Below, one piece after another: positions 23,763 to 32,560 of a DNA stretch of 64,000 bases. The DNA is taken from NCBI RefSeq assembly GCF_035751725.1, contig NZ_CP142104.1, positions 3,038,001 to 3,102,000 of the forward strand, read 5' to 3'. Each line of letters begins with the position of its first letter. Position 1 is the stretch's first letter. Made by a program: the position numbers and the translations under genes. The notes beneath the pieces were generated by a model, which saw only the letters and a program-made list of their open reading frames with translations, searched no databases and had not been told where the DNA came from. Source of the stretch: Pseudomonas frederiksbergensis (lineage in GTDB: Bacteria; Pseudomonadota; Gammaproteobacteria; Pseudomonadales; Pseudomonadaceae).

Positions 23763-24477
23763 GATCGAAAACGTGCACAAGTCCTTCGGCCACCTCGAAG
23801 TGGTCAAGGGCGTCAGCCTCACCGTGGACAAGGGCGAAGTCGTGTCGATCATCGGTGGCTCCGGCTCCGGCAAATCGACCTTGCTGATGTGCATCAACGG
23901 CCTGGAGCCGATCCAGAAAGGCCGCATTCGCGTGGACGGCGTCGAGGTCCATGACAGCGCCACCGACCTCAACCGGCTGCGGCAAAAGATCGGCATCGTC
24001 TTCCAGCAGTGGAATGCCTTTCCCCACCTGACCGTGCTGGAAAATGTGATGCTCGCTCCGCGCAAGGTGCTGGGCAAGAGCAAGCAGGATGCCGAGGCGC
24101 TGGCGGTCAGGCAGCTTGAGCACGTGGGCCTGGGGGACAAGCTCAAGGCCTTTCCGGGCAAGCTCTCCGGCGGCCAGCAGCAGCGCATGGCAATCGCCCG
24201 CGCCCTGGCGATGTCGCCGGACTACATGCTGTTCGACGAAGCCACCTCGGCCCTCGATCCGCAACTGGTCGGCGAGGTGCTGGACACCATGCGCATGCTC
24301 GCCGAAGACGGCATGACCATGGTGCTGGTGACCCACGAGATCCGCTTCGCCCGGGACGTGTCCGACCGGGTGGCGTTCTTCTGCAATGGCCGGGTCCATG
24401 AGATCGGGCCGCCGGACCAGGTGATCGGCAACCCGGTGCAGCCGGAGACGGCGGCGTTTCTCAAGTCGGTCAAATAG
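23755..24477 (+). CDS. Amino-acid ABC transporter ATP-binding protein
   Basis: ATPase of 240 residues with Walker A GGSGSGKST, Q-loop VFQQWNAFPHLTV, signature LSGGQQQR, Walker B MLFDEATSALD and the switch histidine in VLVTHE. It is the cytoplasmic motor of the importer encoded by the neighbouring genes and is close to the GlnQ/HisP subfamily. Confidence 0.93.
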   Translation: MIEIENVHKSFGHLEVVKGVSLTVDKGEVVSIIGGSGSGKSTLLMCINGLEPIQKGRIRVDGVEVHDSATDLNRLRQKIGIVFQQWNAFPHLTVLENVMLAPRKVLGKSKQDAEALAVRQLEHVGLGDKLKAFPGKLSGGQQQRMAIARALAMSPDYMLFDEATSALDPQLVGEVLDTMRMLAEDGMTMVLVTHEIRFARDVSDRVAFFCNGRVHEIGPPDQVIGNPVQPETAAFLKSVK

Positions 24478-24514
24478 CGATTAGGCCCGACCAGAAAACA
24501 CAAGGATCTGACCC

Positions 24515-25543
24515 ATGCGCTCATCCAGAATCATCCACATAGTCAGTTGCCACGCCGAAGGCGAAGTCGGCGATGTCATCGTCGGCGGCGTCGCGCCGCC
24601 ACCCGGCGCCTCGGTATGGGAACAGTCGCGCTGGATCGCCCAGGACCAGACCCTGCGCAACTTCGTCCTCAACGAGCCCCGTGGCGGGGTGTTCCGCCAT
24701 GTCAACCTGCTGGTGCCGGCCAAGGACCCGCAGGCGCAGATGGCCTGGATCATCATGGAACCGGCCGATACGCCGCCCATGTCCGGTTCCAATTCGCTAT
24801 GCGTCGCCACCGTGCTACTGGACAGCGGCATCCTGCCGATGACCGAACCCCAGACGCGCTTGATATTGGAGGCACCGGGCGGATTGATCGAGGCGGTGGC
24901 CGACTGCCGGGAGGGCAAGGTGCAGCGGGTCGAAATCAAGAACGTCCCCTCCTTCGCTGACCGCCTCGATGCGTGGATCGAAGTCCAAGGCCTGGGGTCG
25001 TTGCAAGTGGACACTGCCTACGGTGGCGACAGCTTCGTCATCGTTGATGCCGAGCGCCTGGGCTTCGCCATTCGCCCGGACGAAGCGGCCGAGCTGGTGG
25101 CCGTGGGGCTGAAAATCACCGCGGCCGCCAACGAGCAACTGGGCTTCGTACATCCATTGAATCCCGACTGGTCGCACATCTCGTTCTGCCAGGTCGCAGC
25201 GCCCATCGTCCGGGAAAACGGCATCGCTACCGGCGCCAACGCCGTCGTCATCCAACCCGGCAAGATCGACCGCTCGCCCACCGGCACCGGCTGCTCGGCA
25301 CGCATGGCGGTGCTGCACGCCAAGGGTTTGATGCAGGTCGGCGAGCGGTTTATTGGCCGCTCGATCATCGGCTCCGAGTTCCACTGCCGCATCGACTCAC
25401 TGGCCGAGGTGGCCGGACGCCCGGCGATTTATCCGTGCATCGCCGGACGTGCGTGGATCACCGGGACCCACCAATTGCTGCTCGACCCGGCCGATCCGTG
25501 GCCACAGGGCTACCGGCTCTCGGATACCTGGCCGGGCGCATGA
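24515..25543 (+). CDS. Proline racemase family protein (Ser/Cys type; probable hydroxyproline epimerase)
   Basis: Protein of 342 residues. The two catalytic positions of the family are Ser90 (in MSGSNSLC, replacing the usual CGH) and Cys260 ([11 protein letters not shown]). Cys/Cys members are proline racemases or 4-hydroxyproline 2-epimerases, Cys/Thr members are trans-3-hydroxyproline dehydratases, and Ser/Cys members have been linked to 3- or 4-hydroxyproline epimerisation. The neighbouring aconitase X enzyme favours a 3-hydroxyproline substrate. The first position also lacks the normal neighbouring His, so activity needs testing. Confidence 0.8.
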   Translation: MRSSRIIHIVSCHAEGEVGDVIVGGVAPPPGASVWEQSRWIAQDQTLRNFVLNEPRGGVFRHVNLLVPAKDPQAQMAWIIMEPADTPPMSGSNSLCVATVLLDSGILPMTEPQTRLILEAPGGLIEAVADCREGKVQRVEIKNVPSFADRLDAWIEVQGLGSLQVDTAYGGDSFVIVDAERLGFAIRPDEAAELVAVGLKITAAANEQLGFVHPLNPDWSHISFCQVAAPIVRENGIATGANAVVIQPGKIDRSPTGTGCSARMAVLHAKGLMQVGERFIGRSIIGSEFHCRIDSLAEVAGRPAIYPCIAGRAWITGTHQLLLDPADPWPQGYRLSDTWPGA

Positions 25544-25565
25544 TTTCGAGATTCACCCAAAACCC

Positions 25566-25597
25566 TTGTGGCGAGAAAGCAAGTTCCCTCGCCATAA
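25566..25597. repeat. REP-like palindrome (GTGGCGAG family)
   Basis: TTGTGGCGAG and CTCGCCATAA flank a short spacer in the 81-bp gap before the DapA-family gene. The same palindrome family recurs at 36262-36288 and 37551-37582. It is a typical dispersed intergenic repeat of Pseudomonas. Confidence 0.6.
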
Positions 25598-25624
25598 AAG
25601 CACTCTCAAAAACGGAGACAACCC

Positions 25625-26542
25625 ATGAGCAAACGCATCAACTGGAGCGGCGTATTCCCCGCAGTCACCACCCAATTCAACGACGACTTTTCCATCAACC
25701 TGGAAAAAACCCACCAAGTGATTTCCAACGTCATTCGCGACGGCGTTTCCGGTCTGGTGGTCTGCGGGTCGGTGGGGGAAAACACCTCCCTGAGCGCCGA
25801 GGAAAAAATCGCCGTGACCGAAGTGGCAGTGGACGCTTCCCGCGGCCGCGTGCCGGTGATCTGCGGGGTCGCCGAGTTCACCAGCGTGCAGGCCGCCAAG
25901 GTTGCCAACGCAGTGCGCAAGGTCGGTGTCGACGGGGTAATGCTGATGCCGGCGCTGGTCTACGGCTCCAAGCCGTTCGAGACCGCAGAGCATTTTCGCT
26001 ACGTCGCCCGGCATGCGGACGTGCCGCTGATGGTCTACAACAACCCGCCCATCTACAAGAACGACGTCACCCCGGACATCCTCATTTCGCTGGCCGATTG
26101 CGACAACGTGGTGTGCTTCAAGGATTCATCCGGCGACACCCGGCGCTTCATCGATGTGCGCAACGAAGTCGGCGATCGCTTCGTGCTGTTCGCCGGTCTT
26201 GACGATGTGGTGCTCGAAAGTCTCGCCGTGGGCGCCGAAGGTTGGGTATCTGGCATGTCCAACGTGTTCCCGAAGGAAGGTGAAACCATCTTCCGCCTGG
26301 CCCGCGCCGGACGCTTCGCCGAAGCCATGCCGATCTACGAATGGCTGATGCCGATCCTGCACCTCGACGCCCGCGCCGACCTGGTGCAATGCATCAAGCT
26401 ATGCGAAGCCATCGCCGGGCGAGGCAGCGCCCTCACTCGCCCACCGCGCCTGGCCCTGCCGGAAGACGACCGGGCGTATGTGGAACAGATCATGGCCAAG
26501 GCGATGGCCAATCGGCCGCAGTTGCCGGACGTGGGGCTATAA
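25625..26542 (+). CDS. Dihydrodipicolinate synthase (DapA) family lyase/deaminase
   Basis: Protein of 305 residues with the DapA/NAL TIM-barrel signature: GVFPAVTTQFNDDFSIN, GVSGLVVCGSVGENTSL, catalytic Tyr in VPLMVYNNPP and the Schiff-base Lys in VVCFKDSSGD. In hydroxyproline degradation a DapA-family enzyme deaminates pyrroline-4-hydroxy-2-carboxylate. That role suits this operon, but other 2-keto-acid lyase activities are possible. It is the last gene of the transporter/catabolic operon, with a REP palindrome before it and a REP pair after it. Confidence 0.85.
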   Translation: MSKRINWSGVFPAVTTQFNDDFSINLEKTHQVISNVIRDGVSGLVVCGSVGENTSLSAEEKIAVTEVAVDASRGRVPVICGVAEFTSVQAAKVANAVRKVGVDGVMLMPALVYGSKPFETAEHFRYVARHADVPLMVYNNPPIYKNDVTPDILISLADCDNVVCFKDSSGDTRRFIDVRNEVGDRFVLFAGLDDVVLESLAVGAEGWVSGMSNVFPKEGETIFRLARAGRFAEAMPIYEWLMPILHLDARADLVQCIKLCEAIAGRGSALTRPPRLALPEDDRAYVEQIMAKAMANRPQLPDVGL

Positions 26543-26578
26543 ATACCGACATGAAACTTGATGATTGAATCACAGGCC

Positions 26579-26666
26579 TGTGGGAGCGGGCCTGCTCGCG
26601 AAGGCGGCGTGTCAGGCAACCTGTTCATATCGGGCAAGCCGCTTTCGCGCGCAAGCCCGCTCTCAC
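26579..26666. repeat. Inverted pair of Pseudomonas REP elements
   Basis: TGTGGGAGCGGGCCTGCTCG (from 26579) and its near-complement ending in GCAAGCCCGCTCTCAC (to 26666) face each other about 30 bases apart. This is a REP doublet of the type spread in intergenic regions by REP-associated transposases. Confidence 0.75.
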
Positions 26667-26769
26667 GAAGGATCCACGCTCCGCAACGGGACCAACCGAC
26701 CAGCAGCACGGCGCCATCGCCAGTCTTTGCTACGCTTTTCCCGGCGCAATAACGCACGGGAGGCATCCG

Positions 26770-27324
26770 ATGAATTACTTCCTGGCTCAGGCCCTCAACA
26801 ACCGATGGGCCAACCACAGGCTGCTGGACGCCTGCGCGCAGCTCAATACTGCGGAGTACGAAGCCTACCGCACCAGCTTTTTTCCCTCCATCCAAGCCAC
26901 GCTGTGCCATATCCTCGAAGTCGACCGTTATTACCTGACCGCCCTCGAAGGCGACGTAGCGGGCCAGGAACGAGATTTCTCCGAGATGCTGGCGTTCACC
27001 CAACTCAGGGAAAGCCAGGACCGGACCGACCGGCAACTGGCGGCATTCTGCGAAAACCTTACCCATGACGACCTGTCCCGCGCCATCGACCTGGTGCGTA
27101 CCGACGGCAAGGTGCGCGAAAGGATCGACCGGTTGCTGCTGCACCTGTTCGAGCACCAGATCCATCACCGCGGCCAGGTCCACACCATGCTCAGCGCCAC
27201 CCATGTGGATCCGCCACAGCTCGACGAGTTCTTCCTCGATTGCGACCGCAGGTTCCGCGACGCAGAGGAACAGCTGCTGCAACTGGACGAGCAGCGGGTC
27301 TGGCGCGATTACCAACCCGATTGA
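26770..27324 (+). CDS. DinB family protein
   Basis: Protein of 184 residues with the four-helix DinB/YfiT fold. The three metal-ligand histidines are suggested by LCHILEVDRYYL near residue 50 and HQIHHRGQVHTML near residue 130. Members are metal-dependent enzymes of thiol or stress metabolism. It is followed at 26 bases by two small envelope-protein genes in the same direction. Confidence 0.85.
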   Translation: MNYFLAQALNNRWANHRLLDACAQLNTAEYEAYRTSFFPSIQATLCHILEVDRYYLTALEGDVAGQERDFSEMLAFTQLRESQDRTDRQLAAFCENLTHDDLSRAIDLVRTDGKVRERIDRLLLHLFEHQIHHRGQVHTMLSATHVDPPQLDEFFLDCDRRFRDAEEQLLQLDEQRVWRDYQPD

Positions 27325-27350
27325 ATCGACTGTCCCAAGGAGAGTTTGCC

Positions 27351-27701
27351 ATGAACATGATTCTTCGCTGCTTCGGCGTGTCTTCGATGCTGGTAGCCAC
27401 CGCGGCCCTTGCCCACCATGGCTGGAGCGAATACGACGCGAGCAAGCCACTGACGCTCGAAGGCACGATAAAGGAGTCGGGATATTCCCATCCCCACGGC
27501 ACCGTGCGCCTGCAAACCACGGAAAAGACCTGGACCGTCGTGCTCGCTCCGCCTTCGCGCATGGAGAATCGGGGGCTGACCAAAGACATGTTCAAGGCCG
27601 GCAACCGGGCCACCGTGGTCGGCTACGCCAATAAAAACAAGCCTGACGAGCTACGCGCCGAACGCATCACCATCGACGACAAGACCACCGAGCTGCGCTG
27701 A
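27351..27701 (+). CDS. Exported DUF6152-like small protein
   Basis: Protein of 116 residues with a signal peptide ending at AALAHHG, then a small beta domain (LTLEGTIKESGYSHPHGTVRLQ, TWTVVLAPPSRMENRGLTKDMFKAGNRATVVGY). This pattern matches the DUF6152 family of periplasmic proteins, whose mature N-terminus starts HHGWSEYD. The start has an AAGGAGAG ribosome binding site. It shares one base with the next gene (TGATG), so the two are likely co-translated and act together at the membrane. Confidence 0.75.
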   Translation: MNMILRCFGVSSMLVATAALAHHGWSEYDASKPLTLEGTIKESGYSHPHGTVRLQTTEKTWTVVLAPPSRMENRGLTKDMFKAGNRATVVGYANKNKPDELRAERITIDDKTTELR

Positions 27702-28201
27702 TGCCGGTCGCCGGCCCCGTCGCGCAAAGCTGGATCGATAGACTGGGCGACTCGTCCCTGGGCGTGGCGATGCGCAGCGACCTCTGGCTTTATCCGCTGG
27801 TGGAAGTGGTGCACATCGTCGGGTTTTCTGTCCTGGTCGGCGCGGTGGTGATATTCGACCTGCGCGTCCTCGGGCTGTCCAGGAACATCGCCGTGACCGC
27901 GCTGGCGCGCCATCTGCTGCGATGGGCCGTCGGGGCACTGCTGCTGATCGTGCCTGCCGGCTTGATGATGTTCAGCGCCCACCCTCACGATTTCGCCGGC
28001 AACAACGTGTTCATCCTCAAGCTGTGCCTGATCGCGGTGGCAGGTCTCAATGCCCTGCTGTTCCACGTGGGACCCTACCGTAACGTCGAGCGATGGAATA
28101 TCGGCCGCACCGCGCCGGCCCTGGCCAGAATCCAGGCGCTGCTGTCCGTGGTGCTCTGGATCGCGGTGATTGGCTGCGGTCGCCTGCTGGCCTACACCTG
28201 A
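27701..28201 (+). CDS. Integral membrane protein (DUF6644/DUF2214-like)
   Basis: Protein of 166 residues with four predicted transmembrane helices (PLVEVVHIVGFSVLVGAVVIF, LLRWAVGALLLIVPAGLMMF, FILKLCLIAVAGLNALLF, ALLSVVLWIAVIGCGRLL). A conserved-looking His in the first helix (EVVHIVGF) could hold a haem or metal. Function is unknown; pairing with the periplasmic DUF6152-like protein is common in such loci. Confidence 0.75.
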   Translation: MPVAGPVAQSWIDRLGDSSLGVAMRSDLWLYPLVEVVHIVGFSVLVGAVVIFDLRVLGLSRNIAVTALARHLLRWAVGALLLIVPAGLMMFSAHPHDFAGNNVFILKLCLIAVAGLNALLFHVGPYRNVERWNIGRTAPALARIQALLSVVLWIAVIGCGRLLAYT

Positions 28202-28220
28202 GGCACGCCCCCAAAAAAAA

Positions 28221-28244
28221 GCGATGGCCGCTGCGGGCCATCGC
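28221..28244 (-). terminator. Rho-independent terminator of the aco-bdh operon
   Basis: The stem GCGATGGCC/GGCCATCGC is followed on the minus strand by eight T residues (A-run at 28213-28220). It lies 24 bases past the stop of the butanediol dehydrogenase gene. Confidence 0.85.
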
Positions 28245-28267
28245 CAAATCGCCCACCTCAGGCGCTC

Positions 28268-29362
28268 TCAGATCCGTGCGGGTGACACGATGATTTTCAC
28301 GTTGTGTTCCTTGTTGTTCACCAGTTCCTCGAAGCCCTGCCCGACGATCTCCTCCAGCTGGATGCGCCCGGTCACCAGCGGCGAGATGTCCAGGCGCCCG
28401 TCGGCGATGAAGGCAATCACGTCGACGAACTCGCCGTTGTAGGCAAGCGCGCCCAGCACCTGCTTCTCGGTGGAGACCAGCTCGAAGAAGTTGAACTCGC
28501 TCGGTTCTTCGAAAATCCCCACCAGGACACATTTGCCGGCCTTGCGGATAAGGTCGATGGCGAACTTGGCGGTGTGCTTGTTGCCGATGCACTCGAAGCT
28601 CACATCGGCGCCCAGCCCACCGGTCAGGCGCCGAACTTCGGTCAAGGCGTCGCATTCATTCGGATCGATGACATGGCTGGCCCCGACTTCCAGGGCCTTG
28701 GCCTTGCGCGCACCGGACATTTCCAAGGCAATCACCTGGGCCGCGCCGGCCGCCCTGGCGCACATGATCGTGCAGAGGCCGATGGTCCCGGCACCCACCA
28801 CCACGACATTCTGGCCCAACAGGCTGCCGGCCTTCTTCACCGCATGCATGCCCACCGCCAGCGGCTCGATCAACGCACCGGCCTCGGCGGGAAAGTTGAC
28901 AGGCAGTTTGTATAGCAAATTCGCCGGGACGTTGACCAGCTCCGCGAACGCACCGTTGTTCATCAGCCCGGTGAAGGCCAGGTTTTCGCAGATGTTGTAC
29001 AGCCCGTGGGTGCAGTAATAGCAGGTGCCGCAGTGTTGGCAGGCGTCCGCCGCCACTGGCTCGCCGACGCTGAAGCCCTCGACGCCCTCACCCAGCTCGA
29101 CGATTTCCCCGCAAAACTCATGGCCGAGGATGCACTGCCCCTTGATTCCGGTCAGCGGGTGCGGCGCCTCCACCGGGATGAACACCGGCCCGGCCACGTA
29201 TTCGTGCAGATCCGAACCGCAGATGCCACACCATTGCACGCGGATCTGCACCCAACCGGCGGGCGGTGAAACCGGCAGCGGCACGTCTTCGACGCGGATG
29301 TCGTTGCGGCCATGCCATACGGCGGCGCGCATGCTGCGGGTCGGTTTGATTGAAACGTTCAT
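28268..29362 (-). CDS. 2,3-butanediol dehydrogenase (zinc-dependent)
   Basis: Zinc-containing medium-chain dehydrogenase of 364 residues. The catalytic zinc site is in CGICGSDLHEY and GHEFCG, the structural zinc cysteines are in CQHCGTCYYC, and the NAD-binding loop is VVGAGTIGLC. It interconverts 2,3-butanediol and acetoin, which feeds the acetoin dehydrogenase complex encoded just upstream. The start is the ATG opening MNVSIKPTRSM, with a ribosome binding site upstream. It is the last gene of the acoXABC operon, 54 bases after acoC and before a strong terminator. Confidence 0.9.
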   Translation of the reverse strand: MNVSIKPTRSMRAAVWHGRNDIRVEDVPLPVSPPAGWVQIRVQWCGICGSDLHEYVAGPVFIPVEAPHPLTGIKGQCILGHEFCGEIVELGEGVEGFSVGEPVAADACQHCGTCYYCTHGLYNICENLAFTGLMNNGAFAELVNVPANLLYKLPVNFPAEAGALIEPLAVGMHAVKKAGSLLGQNVVVVGAGTIGLCTIMCARAAGAAQVIALEMSGARKAKALEVGASHVIDPNECDALTEVRRLTGGLGADVSFECIGNKHTAKFAIDLIRKAGKCVLVGIFEEPSEFNFFELVSTEKQVLGALAYNGEFVDVIAFIADGRLDISPLVTGRIQLEEIVGQGFEELVNNKEHNVKIIVSPARI

Positions 29363-29416
29363 AGCGTTGCCTCCAGAATTTTCATAGGGGCGACGACTCA
29401 AGCGTCGCCCGCTTGG

Positions 29417-30529
29417 TCAGTGCTGTCCGATGAAGTCGAGAATCAATCGATTGACCTGTTCCGCTGCTTCCATCTGCACCATGTGCCCCTGGCCCGGCAG
29501 GACTTCGACCCGCGCCGATAACCCTTCGGCGTGAGACGCCGGGATGATCGCGTCGTCGCTGCCCCAGATCACCAGGGTCGGGACGTGGCCGGCCTGCACG
29601 ACGTCGCGCAGGTCCGCCTGCTGGCGGCCGTCCTTGAACAAATTCCCGGCCAGTTGGCGCAATGCGATGTCCACGCCTTCCAGGCGCTTGTACTTGAGCA
29701 TGTCGTCGAGCATCTGCCGGTTGACCAGCTCGGCATTCGAGAACAGCTGTACGAGCTGTGGCTTGAGGGCGTTGCGATTGGCCGCGTCGACGAAGCCTTG
29801 CAGGTAACCGCCGTTGATCTCCGCGCCCAGGCCGGCGCTGCCGATCAAGGTCAGCGAGCGCAAGCGTTGCGGCATCAGGCGCGCGGTATTGAGTGAGACG
29901 GCCCCACCCATGGAATGCCCGACGAGATGGGCCGTGTTGATATCCAGGTGATCGAGCAACGCCAGTACCACACCGCTCAGCTCATCGAGGTCGCCGCGTT
30001 TCAGGTTTTTTGCCGACTCGCCATGGCCCGGCAGGTCCAGGGCAATCACTCGACGCCCGGCTGCCAATGCTTCATGGTTGAACAGCCAGTTGTTCAGGTC
30101 GCCGCCAAAACCGTGCACCAACACCAGCGGCGTACCGCCCTCGCCGCGCTCGAAATAGCGGATCACCCGGCCGTCAACCTCGACTTTCTGCGGTTTCGGG
30201 CCACTGTCTTCGTCGGCCGCGTCGCCGGGCACGAAGTTGGATTGGAATTGTTCAATGACCGCGTCGATCTCGGCGTCGCTGGCCTCGCCTTCGACGACGA
30301 TGCCGAGCAAGGCGCCGACCGGCAGGGTTTCATCCTGACGAGCGACCTGGCGGCGCAGGACCCCGGAGAACGGCGCTTCGACGCTGCTCGAGATCTTGTC
30401 GGTCTCGACGTCCATCACTTCATCGCCCTTGGTGATGGGCTGCCCCTCTTCCTTGAGCCAGGCATCGACCCGGCCCTCGGTCATCGACAGGCCCCACTTG
30501 GGCATGGTCAGGGTAAAAATCTGGCTCAT
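29417..30529 (-). CDS. acoC: Acetoin dehydrogenase E2 component (lipoyl domain plus alpha/beta hydrolase)
   Basis: Protein of 370 residues. The N-terminal lipoyl domain carries the modified lysine in DVETDKISS (about residue 45). The rest is an alpha/beta-hydrolase domain with the nucleophile elbow GHSMGG and a late GHMVQMEAAE histidine, instead of the usual CAT acetyltransferase core. This architecture is typical of AcoC in Pseudomonas. It transfers the acetyl group from acetoin cleavage to CoA. Its start overlaps the acoB stop. Confidence 0.92.
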   Translation of the reverse strand: MSQIFTLTMPKWGLSMTEGRVDAWLKEEGQPITKGDEVMDVETDKISSSVEAPFSGVLRRQVARQDETLPVGALLGIVVEGEASDAEIDAVIEQFQSNFVPGDAADEDSGPKPQKVEVDGRVIRYFERGEGGTPLVLVHGFGGDLNNWLFNHEALAAGRRVIALDLPGHGESAKNLKRGDLDELSGVVLALLDHLDINTAHLVGHSMGGAVSLNTARLMPQRLRSLTLIGSAGLGAEINGGYLQGFVDAANRNALKPQLVQLFSNAELVNRQMLDDMLKYKRLEGVDIALRQLAGNLFKDGRQQADLRDVVQAGHVPTLVIWGSDDAIIPASHAEGLSARVEVLPGQGHMVQMEAAEQVNRLILDFIGQH

Positions 30530-31545
30530 CAGCGCTTGCTCCACTCGATCACGTTGAGCACGGCTTGTTCGATCTTCGCCGCGTCAGGGATGTACAAGTC
30601 TTCCAGGGAATCGGAGAACGGCACCGGCGTGTGCGGCGCGGTGACCATTTCAATCGGAGCCTTGAGCGCGCCGAAGGCCTTTTGCGCCACCAGCGCCGAG
30701 ATGTCGGTCGCCATGGAGCAGCGCGGGTTGGCCTCGTCGATCACCACCAGGCGCCCGGTCTTCTCGACGCTTTCGAGGATGCTGTCCTCGTCCAGCGGGC
30801 TGGTGGTGCGCAGGTCGATCACTTCGCAGTCGATGCCGCGGCCGGCCAGGTTGCGCGCCGCGTCCATGGCGGTGTTGACCAGCCGCCCGTAGGACACCAG
30901 GGTCACGTCCTTGCCGTCGCGCAGGAAGTTGGCCTCGCCGAACGGCACGGTGTAGAGCTCTTCCGGCACCTCGCCCTGCATGCTGTAGAGCAACTTGTGC
31001 TCGCAGAAGATCACCGGATCGTTGTCGCGAATGGCCTGGATCAGCAGGCCCTTGGCGTCGTAGGGCGATGATGGGCACACCACTTTCAGCCCCGGAATAT
31101 GCGTCCACAAAGACGTGAGCATCTGTGAATGTTGCGCCGCGGCACGCAGGCCGGCCCCGACCATGGTGCGGATGACCAGGGGTGTGGAGGCCTTGCCGCC
31201 GAACATGTAGCGGAATTTCGCCGCCTGGTTGAGGATCTGGTCCAGGCAGCAGCCGGCGAAGTCGACGAACATCAGTTCGCACACCGGGCGCACGCCGCAG
31301 GTGGCAGCGCCGACCGCCGCGCCGACATAACCGATTTCCGACAGCGGCGTGTCCAGCACGCGTCCGGGAAACTGGTCGTAAAGCCCCTTGGTGACGCCGA
31401 GCACGCCGCCCCAGGCATCGTTCTCACCGGGTGCGCCGGCACCACCGGCCACGTCCTCACCCATGATGAACACGCTGGAGTCGCGGCGCATTTCCTGGGC
31501 CAAGGCTTCGTTGATTGCCTGCTGATAGCTGATTTTTCTCGCCAT
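30529..31545 (-). CDS. acoB: Acetoin dehydrogenase E1 component, beta subunit
   Basis: Protein of 338 residues of the transketolase-like pyrimidine-binding family: MGEDVAGGAGAPGENDAWGGVLGVTKGL, TPLSEIGYVGAAVGAA, and the C-terminal transketolase domain with VVIDEANPRC. It pairs with AcoA to form the ThDP-dependent E1 that cleaves acetoin to acetaldehyde and an acetyl group. The start is the ATG opening MARKISYQQ; upstream in-frame codons lie in the acoA-acoB gap. Confidence 0.92.
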   Translation of the reverse strand: MARKISYQQAINEALAQEMRRDSSVFIMGEDVAGGAGAPGENDAWGGVLGVTKGLYDQFPGRVLDTPLSEIGYVGAAVGAATCGVRPVCELMFVDFAGCCLDQILNQAAKFRYMFGGKASTPLVIRTMVGAGLRAAAQHSQMLTSLWTHIPGLKVVCPSSPYDAKGLLIQAIRDNDPVIFCEHKLLYSMQGEVPEELYTVPFGEANFLRDGKDVTLVSYGRLVNTAMDAARNLAGRGIDCEVIDLRTTSPLDEDSILESVEKTGRLVVIDEANPRCSMATDISALVAQKAFGALKAPIEMVTAPHTPVPFSDSLEDLYIPDAAKIEQAVLNVIEWSKR

Positions 31546-31580
31546 GATGGGATTCTCTCTTGTTGTTTTTAGGAGGGCGT

Positions 31581-32558
31581 TCAGGGATAGCTGACGTAGA
31601 CGTCGGTCAACAGGTCCGCCGCGCAAGGCTTGGGATCGGACTTGGCCTTGTACACGGCGTTTTCGATCAGCATCTCGACTTCCTTGTCGATCTGGTCCAA
31701 CTGCTCGACGGTGAGCAGCCCAGCCCGGGTGGTACGGTCGCGGAACTGCATCAGGCAGTCCTGGTTATCGCGGAAATGCTTGACCTCGTCGGGTGCGCGA
31801 TAGGTCTGGGCGTCGCCCTCGAAGTGGCCGTAGTAGCGGGTCAGCTTGACCTCGATCAACGACGGCCCCTCCCCGGCACGGGCGCGTTCCACAGCAGCTC
31901 CGGCGGCTTCATGGACGGCAAAGAAGTCAAAGCCATCGACGGTCACGCCGGGCATGCCGAAGCCGGCGGCGCGGTCGGCGATGTGGTCGCAGGCGACCGA
32001 CCAGTTCGACGCGGTGGCTTCGGCGTAGCCATTGTTTTCCGCGATGAACAGGCACGGCAGGTTCCACACCGAGGCCATGTTCATGGCTTCGAACACAGCG
32101 CCTTCGTTGGAGCCGCCGTCGCCGAAAAACACCACGGCGACGCTGTCGGTGCCCTTGAGCCGCGCCGCGAGGGCCGCGCCGACTACCAATGGCGCACCGG
32201 CGCCGACGATGCCGTTGGCGCCGAGCATGCCTTTCTCGAAATCGGCGATGTGCATCGAGCCGCCCTTGCCTTGGCAGACGCCGGTTTTCTTGCCATAGAT
32301 CTCGGCCATCATCCCGTAGACGTCCACGCCCTTGGCGATGCAATGGCCGTGGCCACGGTGGTTGGAGGCGATGCAGTCGTCATCGCCCAGGTGGGCCATG
32401 ACGCCGGCGGCCGAGGCCTCTTCGCCGGCATACAAGTGGACGAAACCAGGGATCTCGCCAGTGGCGAACTCCACGTGCAGGCGCTCTTCGAAGGCGCGGA
32501 TGGTGCGCATGACCTGATAGGCGTGCAGCAATTGATCATGGGTGAGCGATGTCGACAT
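31581..32558 (-). CDS. acoA: Acetoin dehydrogenase E1 component, alpha subunit
   Basis: Protein of 325 residues with the ThDP-binding motif GDGGSNEGAVFEAMNMASVWNLPCLFIAENN and the E1-alpha features HRGHGHCIAKG and GKGGSMHI. It belongs to the branched-chain/pyruvate E1-alpha family and forms the heterotetramer with AcoB. It starts two bases after the acoX stop, so the two genes are coupled. Confidence 0.93.
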   Translation of the reverse strand: MSTSLTHDQLLHAYQVMRTIRAFEERLHVEFATGEIPGFVHLYAGEEASAAGVMAHLGDDDCIASNHRGHGHCIAKGVDVYGMMAEIYGKKTGVCQGKGGSMHIADFEKGMLGANGIVGAGAPLVVGAALAARLKGTDSVAVVFFGDGGSNEGAVFEAMNMASVWNLPCLFIAENNGYAEATASNWSVACDHIADRAAGFGMPGVTVDGFDFFAVHEAAGAAVERARAGEGPSLIEVKLTRYYGHFEGDAQTYRAPDEVKHFRDNQDCLMQFRDRTTRAGLLTVEQLDQIDKEVEMLIENAVYKAKSDPKPCAADLLTDVYVSYP

Positions 32559-32560
32559 TT

